A stretch of DNA of 62,000 nucleotides from NCBI RefSeq assembly GCF_001949145.1, contig NW_019091365.1, forward strand, positions 586,005 to 648,004, read 5' to 3'. A program made the translations under genes and the position numbers. This document shows, in pieces, positions 45,676 to 55,800 of this stretch (position 1 is its first letter; each line of letters starts with the position of its first letter). Source of the DNA: Acanthaster planci (taxonomy: Eukaryota > Echinodermata > Asteroidea > Valvatida > Acanthasteridae). Under the pieces are notes generated by a model. That model saw only the letters and a list, made by a program, of their open reading frames with translations, was not told where the DNA came from and searched no databases.

Positions 45676-46464
45676 TTACGAGGTTATCGGTGGTAGACTA
45701 TGACTCGACGAAACCCCTGAGCCATTACTCCTGTCGTACCCGGCTCTTGATTTCTCCAAGAGTTCGCTCTCTTCTGGCACCCGCGAGTTCGTGTTAAGCA
45801 ACTCGAACCGCGCCGCCACCTCAGCCAGAGAGCACGACATGAGGCTGTTCCTCCTTGGAGGTGGGTAGAATGTCTCCAGCATGACTGGGCTGCGTTGGTG
45901 GGTGGAAATCTCCGGCATGGAACGCCTCCTGGCCGGTGCCGAGCCAGGGGCGGAGACGGCTTTCAAGAGGGCCCGCCTGGGGCTGAGGTGCGCCCCTCCG
46001 CCCCTCCCTCTCTGCTGAGCCAGGCCCTGCGTCATGACGGCCGGGGTGCTCTTCCTACGACAGCTGACCTGGCCTTCCTCGATAGTCTCCAGCAGGGCGG
46101 GATTGGAGCACCGTCTGGAGATGGAGTCCTCCTTCTGCAGCAAGGTAGCCGGCGCACTGTCTCTCCGGTACAAGCCGGTAGGAGCCACGGCTGCCTCCGA
46201 CCTCATCTGCCACCGGATGGGCGTCACCAGCAACCGGTCTTGTAAATTCTCGATGGCTGGTGACTCCAACTCTCCCAGTGTATCTCTGTCCCGTCCTTCC
46301 CCTTCCTCCGTGACATCATTGTCCTGTCTGTCATCATCAACTGAGGAGGATTTCCCCTTTCGGCAAGACGCTGCTGTTGATGTTGCCGCTGATAATGATG
46401 ATGATGACATACCAACATTGATGTCGTCTAGTGATAACGAACGAACTCTTGAGTGATCCTGCAT
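45676..46464 (-). CDS. Ser/Arg-rich disordered protein with repeated RRxSxP (14-3-3/PKA-type) motifs
   Basis: An open frame of 262 residues starts at ATG 46464, with an in-frame TAG five codons upstream. The product is polar and disordered, with no membrane segment or folded domain that I recognise. Its main feature is an array of basophilic kinase sites: RRDSAP (S103), RRCSNP (S120), RRKSTP (S139) and RRRSMP (S182), plus RRNSLM (S207). The first four fit the RxxSxP pattern bound by 14-3-3 once phosphorylated, and all five fit PKA-type RRxS. An early acidic stretch (residues 43-68) precedes them, and a short possible helix (CSLAEVAARFELL, 211-223) follows. The regular motifs and long open frame argue for a real gene, perhaps a phosphorylation-controlled scaffold (inference). 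Alternatively it is the last exon of a larger gene, since an AG just inside the frame could be an acceptor. Confidence 0.6.
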   Translation of the reverse strand: MQDHSRVRSLSLDDINVGMSSSSLSAATSTAASCRKGKSSSVDDDRQDNDVTEEGEGRDRDTLGELESPAIENLQDRLLVTPIRWQMRSEAAVAPTGLYRRDSAPATLLQKEDSISRRCSNPALLETIEEGQVSCRRKSTPAVMTQGLAQQRGRGGGAHLSPRRALLKAVSAPGSAPARRRSMPEISTHQRSPVMLETFYPPPRRNSLMSCSLAEVAARFELLNTNSRVPEESELLEKSRAGYDRSNGSGVSSSHSLPPITS

Positions 46465-49400
46465 GCTGGTTGATGGCTACACGTATCGCTTACTTACGGC
46501 CATGTGTCCGAATCATGAACGCAAAAGAGTCACTCTATGTTGATTTCCTCATTCGCTAGTCGATAATCAGGTTTCGGTCGCAGAATCGAAACTAAACTTT
46601 AAAGGGCACAGAGGGAGTAAACAGAACCAACGAAGTTATTCAAGCTGCACCATTCCACATACAAATTCCGGTTTCGGGTCGTGCCGAGGATGTTTTCAAA
46701 AAATACTCACCTAACTCATCGACATCAGATCCCACCAGATGCTGTACATTAGGCCTATCATTATTGTTCGCAGCATGGGACCACTTTGTTGTTGGTTATC
46801 TTTGAAGTGTTACCCTCCAAATTTGGCGTATTGGTTCAACGTCTACATTTGACCCCCAGGTACAACACAGAACGTCGTTTGTAGGGTTCTGGATCCATGA
46901 CCAATTTCATAAACGTCGAAGCATACTCCTTGATTCGAAAAGGTTTACTGTCAAACCGTTAAACTTCGATGAGTGTTGATCGGCCGATCGTCAGACAAAA
47001 GCAGGGGGAAGTCTTGTGAATTGCGGCCTAAAATGGTGACAGGGCGTCAGTTACTCTCAAGCTTTTTTCCCCCACATCCCCGACAGACCTATTGCACAAG
47101 TCAGTAGCAGAACAACGACTCTGTAAATCTTTATTGATGAGGGCTAGAGCCGGAAAGTTATTCTCCCTGGCTATGGTGGGTCGCGTTCCCCAGGCCTCTC
47201 TTGCCGTTGTTTACTCATCCGTCAGGCCAGCGGCGGGGATAGTTGAAGCCACTCTACGGAATCTTGCAGCCGATAACGGCGTCAGATAATCACACACCAC
47301 GGCAAATCGAAGTGTCCCCACGACAGCGTAACCGGGCGCAATACTCCGTGCATCTGCGCCCCTTAAGCGACGAAAGCCCATCTAGCTCCAGCCCTGCATT
47401 GTAGCGGGCGACAAACTGGAGGTCATCACTGTACCCTGTGTCGATGTTGCATGCGCACAGACTAGACACGATCGTCGCATCTCATTTTAAAGGGTTAATA
47501 TTTTTCCTCTTGGGTTATTAAAATCATATGCACCAACCGATGCGTAACCAACTGTCAATGCTGTACTGCTGTGTGCATAATGGCCAGGCAGGGTCTCTTT
47601 CTTTTGCGCGGTAAATCTCGCAGGTAGGTTCTCCAGCGGTGAAGGCAGCATAGGGCGACACACCGTTGTAACGTCCACAGCGCTGACCCTCATCGCCCGA
47701 TTATTAGAATGACTGGAATATCAAGGACTCCTGCCCGCCTCCGTTCATGGCCTGGCTTCCTAGACTCCCCCTACGCTCCCATCCCCTGTTACCTCTGCTT
47801 CTGAAGCCAAAGAGAAGCGATTTGCTTTACTCCAGTGTACACATCCGATGATGAGGTTGTCATTGATCGGGGGAGCTGGTCATGTGATCCACATGTCATC
47901 TGCAGTCAGCTCTCCGTCTGAGGGATGCGAGGCGATCTTGTTCCCCGGAGTTGGGGATTTTAGTCAACGTCCCTCGGGGCTGATTGGCAGGCGCGAGCCT
48001 CCTAGTTAGTGAGATGGTTTAATAATAACAATCTCGTGGGCTCTCACAAGTCAGCAATCCCGGCCGAAATGGCACACGGATGTGTTATTCGGGGACGTGC
48101 GCATACAACGCATAATCGACCGATTTATCACATCTCCGTGCATCGGAATGGCCGCGTTGAGTGTGCGGGCGCTGACGCTCAATATAAAAAAAATCCAAAG
48201 GAGAGTTAACTTAATTTGGCAGGCGTGAAGCTGCCAATCAAAGAAAAGCGCCATCTACTGCTGAGTGTGCAACAGCGTACATCAACGTGGGGATGTTAGC
48301 AATGGAAGGCTGGGGTAAGCAGAGTTGAATAAAGGCTATAATCGTGGATCTGGAGGACTTTTTCCTAAAGGGGGAAGCAAAGTCCAGTATTTCAGCAGAG
48401 GGAGCTTCCACAATGTGTGAAGACTACTCACCTGTCAAGACTGGCAATAAAACCATTTCTAGACAGGAAAGTTCATAGTCTATTCCAAACCGTTGTGGAA
48501 CACGCCCCCCCCTCCCCGCAGTCGTGTAGCCAGGATCTGCTCTCAGAGGAGGGCATTGGGGGAGAAGGGCAAGAATCTTGTTTATTAATAGGTCTGTGTC
48601 CACACCAAAGCGCATATATCAAAACACTAAAGATGGCGTGGCAACAGGACCTCCTCCAAACATTCCAATTTTACGGGGGAGGGTCCCTCCTTTCCACCTT
48701 GGCTGCGCCACTGTGCAGTGACGCCCCTGTGCTACGAAGTAAACGTGTAACACGTACGATTCGTGTACGCACATAGACATGGACATTGAAAGATCCAGGA
48801 GCAAACAAGGCCACCCCCCCCCCCAAAAAAAAGAAGACAACATGAGAACGCTTTTTAGGGAACTATTTCAATTACGTTCCACACCAAGCGTGTACAAAGT
48901 CCCTAAATTTAAATTTAGCCCCACATCTGAGAAAAGCCGTTCAGAAGTCATCATTCTCCCAAGAAAACCCTCTCGAAAACCGTTGGTGCCGAAACTCGGT
49001 CTGGTTTCCAGACCAAAACGATTCCAACGACTTAGAGAAATTTTTAAAAATGTTAAGCGCAATCTTGAACCTTGCGCAAATTTATCGTACTCCCCTGAGT
49101 TATTATCTTATGAATGGATGTTATTCAAAGGCAGATCAACTCAGGATGGAGTAGAGCGAACAAGCCCAACACGACGGACATACTTGGTGACAAGAAGCTC
49201 GTGGTGTTTTGTCCGTCGGCCTGACCGAAGTTTACCAGCGCCTTGCTGTGTAAAGATTCGGAGCCAAGTGCGCACATACACCCGCGCACTTTTTCGTGCT
49301 GACCATGAAAATCCACTCTCATCGTATTCGGATTTCGTCCACTGAGATCCAGAAAATAATTGCGATATTGAGTGGATGTTTTAATTCATCTCAGCAAAAT

Positions 49401-52400
49401 CAAAATGCCTCTATAAACAGAGTTGATCGCTCATATTAAAAAAAACCACACATTGGAACCGTGACACCTGCTTTGCATGGTACTGTATACGGAAATGTTT
49501 TATTACTTTTTGTTTAAATATTGTGGTAACAGACAAAGTGCACTTCAATAATTTAACTTTGGAAATTCAATAGAAAATACATAAAATATTCACTTTCATC
49601 CTGGTCTGTACACTTAGTTGCCTTGGCAACTGTCACCCAGCAATGAGCAACTTTAATGTCGGAGACAACAGAACAACACAAGGTTTTTTTTCAGTATTCT
49701 TTTTGTTTTCAGATTTGAACTTGCTACAAAAAAATACAATAATGAACATCAATTTGAGAATTTTGTTTTCAAGGAGAAGTTGGTTTCTGGAGAGGGCAGG
49801 TTTTTATCCATCAATACAAAAAGAAATTAGTTTATGTACAATAATTACAGGCCCAAAACTTATGATTTAAGCAATATGTATAAGCAGAACAGGATTTTTA
49901 AAAAGTCATGTTCAATTTAAAAAAGTCTATATTAAGCACATCTGAAGAAATTGAAAAATAAAAATGCTACGATTCCACTGATGCAGCGGACATATTTCAA
50001 ATGTCTCCAATTTTTTGTTCTTTGAAATAATTTTGTAATTTTAAAGGACTTTGTTCTGGAAAGACAGGTTTTTTTTTTTTTTAGAAATGACAGAATCTCT
50101 TCTGCTTAGCCATAGACCCAAATGCTTTATACGGACACAGTGTTGGTGTTCCACGAGAGCTTGCTGCAGAAAACTATGGTGTTGGTGACGACAAAACAGC
50201 ACCAGTCTGGCACAGACTGCGGTCATCCGTGAAAAACTCCCTCTGCTTTTTTTCTAAACCTGATCACAGAATGTAAAGTTGCTGTAACTCTCAAGAAGAG
50301 CACAGACCTCCACTTTTCACTCATGTGCATGTATGCCAATTTCTCATGTTCATGGGGTATTTATCACTAAACTTTCAAAATTTCAAAACAAAGTGTGATG
50401 CTTGTGTAGTTTAATTTCCCTTGGCTGTGTACCATGAAAATGCCACAGCGCCCTCGGTGGACTGCAGTAGGAACCATTTTCTTGCAAAGGTGGAATAAAT
50501 GAGTATTTTTGACAACCTGATTAGCGGATACCTATTCACAGAATTACATCCACTGGATCTTAAGCATCTGAGAAGAGAAAGAGAGGAAAAAAGAACAGCT
50601 TGCATTTTCCGAATTAATAAACAACGTCATCACAATTTGTCTGCCACTCTTCCATTTCCACCAAATGAGGGCTTCATGTACAAAACAATACAGTACCACT
50701 GAAGCGCACCTGTGATGTTGCTGCGTATTTAACCTACACACATCCGTTAAAGCTGGTTTTATACTTCAAGCAACTGCAAAAACGAAGCCAAGGTGATGTT
50801 GCAAACATTTCACTTGAGTTGAAATAAGTTCAACTTGTACAAATTCACAGCAAAAACTTTTGATCTGATATCACAAAATCACATTCGTATTCGCTTCCGC
50901 ACCCAGTACGCACTGGCCATTTATGTGAGAAACAAAACATGGGTTGCTGACAGAATGCTTGTACAAGATTCCACTGAAAACGTGACAAAGAACAAAGAGA
51001 TTCGTTGCCTTGTTCTTTAATACATAGGACAGCCTTTTGAATTACAAGCCGTCGAGAGAAATTTCAAACCTTTTCAATAAACTCTGTGAGAGAAAACTTA
51101 ACATAGACATAGGCCACTCTCATAGATCTTTAACCTTTGGACACATGTGCGCTTCTTTGAAATTTCTCACACATTCACAAATGACCTCTCGCAAATCTTC
51201 GCGTATAAACTGAATGACACTGTTTGCCGAGTTTGGAAAGAGACACATATTTTTTTCTTTGACAGTAAAGATTGAAAGTTTCCACAGAAAGATGTCACAA
51301 ATACAAAGTGGCATGTGTCTGGTACCTTGGCTGTACGTACGTTTTCACACACTCTGAATGCAGGATGTAAGGATTGTTTCATCAACATTCAGATCCGACT
51401 CTTCAAGCATGCAGGGGGGGGGTGCAGGAGAAACTGTTGTCCGACAAAAATGGATTACCAGCCAAAGCTGTACATAATAAGACTGACTCTCTTCGGATTT
51501 GTTTTGCTTTAGCAAGCTTTAGCAAGTAACAGCCATGTCTGAAACGAGCTTCCGGAGCTACGGCTAGGTCTACTGTCTGCGTGTCTCCACATATTTCCAG
51601 TGCAGTGAAGACCGAGGCCTAGATCCAGACAACGATTCGGATGCAGCCAACCACTTGACGGTTCCATGAATACGGGCCTTTGGGGGTCAAGGTCATATTG
51701 CATGGCTCTGAAAGGGTTAAAGCTACGATAAGATATCGGTCTTTGCCAAAACTGGCAGTTTTCCCAGCGTTCAAGCTGAAAATGTGCATCGATTTTTCTG
51801 TCACTCCGTTATAGAAGTTGGAACGCAACTCTGCGAGACTACCTCACTAGAGGGAGCCCTTCGTACGAAATGGCATCCACCTAAAATTAAATACAACATT
51901 CTACAATTCCAAAATGACAACAATGTACTCTGTAAATTAAATAGTATGATAAAATATACCCATGATTGCTTGCAACCATAAATAAATAATTTACCAATGA
52001 ACAATACATGAGCCACTGACTCCAGAAAAAAAATTTCAAACAATTTCTAGCAAAGATAACTACTCGATTATTGCTAGTCATTTACAAAGTCATTCAAGAA
52101 TTGTCTCAAATTCCTGTTAACTAACATCTTTTTGATGATTTCCCAGCAACAGTTGAAATTTTCCTGTGGGACCTGTTCATTTTTTTTTTTTCCATTCACC
52201 TCGGCTGCGATACCTCTTATTCAATCAGATTTCCAGCATAAATGATGCGATGAAGATGGGCCATCAGAACTGAGAAAGAGAACTTACATACGCGATCCTT
52301 GTTACCACTCCAAATTTTTGTTACCGTTTGGTTATTATTATTATTTTTGGGGTTTTTAATGGGGGGAGGGTTGGGAGTTCATTTTACAAAAGCATCGGAA

Positions 52401-52744
52401 CGGGGCTCGGCCAATTGAACAGGGGAATAACAGGTTGAACGGCTCTTTCAAGTGTCCTAGCTCAACAATTCTGAAAACTAACATCTGATTGGTCGAAAGG
52501 AAGAAAACAAGTCACCTGACTTGCAGCACAGTGACAAACACTCACACAGGCCCGTCAGAAATATTACAGTGTTTTGGGAAATCATCGGTAAGTGTCCATG
52601 TTGCTGCTGCTTGGTTCGAGCTGCCCCGGAAAACCAGGCCGGGTTGGTTGATCGCAGAGACAAAAAAATTAAAAGAGGGGTTGCTAAGGTGCATCGTGGG
52701 AGACACTTCACACGGGTCTACAGCGCTCGCTGGTCTTGGTGGTC
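46465..52744. other. intergenic region, probable TOX 3' UTR in its last part
   Basis: 46465-48000 is GC-richer and may include the promoter of the Ser/Arg-rich gene. A 188-codon open frame at 48779-49345 has no recognisable domain and is not called. 49600-52744 is AT-rich and lies just past the TOX stop, so it may be a long 3' UTR, but no polyadenylation site can be fixed. Confidence 0.4.
49617..49630. promoter_or_regulatory. consensus X-box palindrome
   Basis: GTTGCCTTGGCAAC is a textbook RFX-factor X-box: GTTGCC and GGCAAC half-sites, two-base spacer. No gene start lies next to it, so a regulatory role is uncertain. Confidence 0.35.
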
Positions 52745-52811
52745 TCATTTGACGGACGGCAGCATGCCTCCGTTTGGACCGTTTGAAGCCACCCAAGCTG
52801 TGAACACATCT
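52745..52811 (-). CDS. TOX: TOX last coding exon
   Basis: The acceptor CTTGCCAG precedes 52811. The exon completes an Arg codon, then encodes [15 protein letters not shown] and MLPSVK before TGA. It matches the DVFLAWVAS end known for TOX4, and its phase fits the previous exon. Confidence 0.9.
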
Positions 52812-55800
52812 CTGGCAAGGTTAGAAAAAAACATGAAGGGAAAACGTAAGAGTCTTTACGATCTTCTTTTCTGAGGCAAGGTGGTCAGGACAAGCACGAC
52901 TGCCAAACAAGCTGACATTTAAGACATAATGGGCAGATTGCGGGTAAGGTGTGTTGCCAAAACATGGCGCTGAGGGTGTGACTGTGTTAATGGCTACCTC
53001 TGATTACATGGCGTGTACGGTTACAGTGACAAGGATATCATGTCACAATAAAGAAGGGAATAAGCCGTACCTAAAGGATATTCATACATCATACGGAGAA
53101 TCCACGCAGACAATTGGATTTAGGGAAATATATTTACAGGATGTAAAAGCCAGTTTTAACAAAAAAGAGAACATCTCAGTCAGTTTTCAGTCATTTCAAT
53201 TCCGCGACCCAATTTCATAAATTTAGTCAGAGGCGAGTTGGCTGACACTGGGTTTCAAATAACACGGGTTTACACAAGTCCTGCCAACGTAAACATGAAG
53301 GGGAAAAAAAAATTCCCAACCCATGAATTGTTTGATTTCAGAGTCCGAGCATGGGTTGTCTTGAGGGATGATACAGGAAACGACAGAAATTCTTAAAGAT
53401 AGTTTTCTTGCCTTTGAAAACCTGCATTTAATTAATGTGCAAAAATACGAATGAATATAGAAAAAAATTCCCGTATTACGGCGCCAGATGGTTATTAAGC
53501 AAAAACAATTTTATCCATTTCCCTGGAAAACAGCACAGTAAAAACATTAAAAAAATATATATATATAACTTTACCAAGATTTGATTGAGGGTCAAACCAC
53601 CTCTATGTGGGGTTGTGTCAAGGGTCAGCCTGACCTCTGACCCAGGCAGGATGGGGGTAGACCCTCCCATCTGTGTATCGTGGCCCGGTCAAGGCGTAGG
53701 GTGTCCACTCGTGCCTATATTTCGGTAGTCTGTGCACACAACAAAATGTGGGAAATATAGACACTTCTGTAAGGTCTGCAACAAAAAAGTTCCAGTTTCC
53801 CGGTCTGCAAAATGCACCTTTTTTTCGTGGAACACTTCTTGTGTTTTTAAATAACGGAATACTTTTCCGACAATTCAGCCAACTTGAAAAACAAATAATG
53901 ATCATCACACCAAATGTTATCAAAAGATGAAAAACAAATCGAGTTCTTTGGGGTCTTTTTTACAATGAGAACAATGATATTTTCTATTCTACAACAACTG
54001 CACAGAAACACGACAGGTTTCACCAACTATTTCACAACCAGAATTCTGGAACTTTTCTGTCAGTCCACGAGTTGGACACCTAGCCCCTCCCCTATGCTCT
54101 GTCCCTTCTACCACAACCACGTCGATTTCATGCACGGTTTCCGACTCTCACCTGCAGTGATCCACAACACACTCATTGCTGCAGTACTCGTTGTCCCAGT
54201 CGGGACTCTCGATGCTGGGCTTGTTGCAACCGTTTCGGGTGCAGATCTGGTGACTGTGGGGCGGCATCCCGTCGATGCCCATCTGGGAAAAAAGAAAGAA
54301 GAAAACAAACCGGCGTCATTAAGTTTTCTTAGTTACATTTTTCATGCAACTCTATACTCTCCTTTAACATAAAAAAAACACCAATATGAGATCCTTTCGG
54401 GGGTTAAGTGTGATGAAATTAAAACACTTTATGAAACATTTAAAACTATTCATGCTTTTCCAGACAAGTGAGGGCACTGTTGCACAACTGTCGATCAGGA
54501 AAGACACTGCTCGGTTAACATGTTTCTTTACTCAAACTGTGAACCCCAAATTTGCTTGCGGAAAACATTTCAAAGAACTGGCCGCTCACTGACTTATTGC
54601 CATGTAAACTGACAGCAATGAATTGACAAAAGAAAAGGAAATTTAGAGCAGCGAGGTACCGGTATCAAATATTCCTTCAGATTTCTGTGTAAAAATCAGT
54701 GCATCCTTGACGTTTTCTGCCCGGAATGACATCACAGTTTTGCTCATGGCTATGGCAATCGGCATGAACAACGCAAAAAAAAAAACAAGAACACAGCAGC
54801 GTCAAAGTGCCTTTTAAAAATAGGTACATTTTCAAGGCACACAAAATTTGCAAAGCTAAAGTCATGGATTGAAAGCTGCCGAGGCTGATAAACACTGTAT
54901 TCTACACAAGCTGGCAAATCGATGGTTCAAGTCAGGCCCGTTTTGTGAACTAAACCTACGATGTAGTTGACTCACAAGGCATAGGGCCCTCGTAATTATG
55001 AACACAAAGCTTTAATGCATGGTATTTGTGGGACAACAGGGGTGATGCAGCACCTCTTCTGACCGCACTCACCATGGGGTGCGCCTTGACCACCCGCTGG
55101 GCCGCCTGCATTGGGTTTAGGCCGGGCTGCATCATGGGCTTCCCCGCAGTTGTCATGGTGACCGTGATGGGCACGCCGGTCACCACGGGCTTGGGCGCTA
55201 TGACTCGAGGGGCAATGTGCGCGTGCCCGGCCTGGGTAGGGGGCGCTGCGGTGCTGACCGGCGCCGCCGAGGTCTTCTTCTGTTTGCTGGGCGACTGCTC
55301 TTCGCTCTGCGTCGTGTCGACGGCGGCCTTGGGAGCAAATGTTTGAAAACGTCTTTCAATCCGCAACTGACATGGAAACGGTTCACTCATATGGTAAAGC
55401 AACCAAGAGTTGATGGTGTGAAGCAGGAAGTTCACCCGATTGTTTCTAAGACCAAAATGGAATCCTCTTCACTTCTGCGCCACTTACCTTTGATACTAAA
55501 CTTGCTCTGTAGGCTGCCAACTTTTTAAGATACTCTTTCTTAGCCGTTTCTGTCCGTTGTTTGTATGCCTACAACAACAACAACAACAACAAACAACAAC
55601 AAGAAAACACCTGAATCAGTGAATACAGAGCATAGAGGAAACAGACAATTTGGTTGCTTTACAATTTTCTCATCCAAGTAGAGTGTTGTGAGTTGGTGGT
55701 CATGAGGACATTAAATGATGTTGCGTGCTTCCTCCTTCCAACTTAGTTTGGACGACAGCCTTAGCTTAGATCGTAGTTGTCTCAAGGAATGGGCTGTAGT

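Noticed and set aside
48779-49345. Open frame of 188 codons on the plus strand
   Set aside because: It is basic and low in hydrophobic order, has no recognisable domain, and lies in a stretch where the other strand is also open. I could not support it as a gene.
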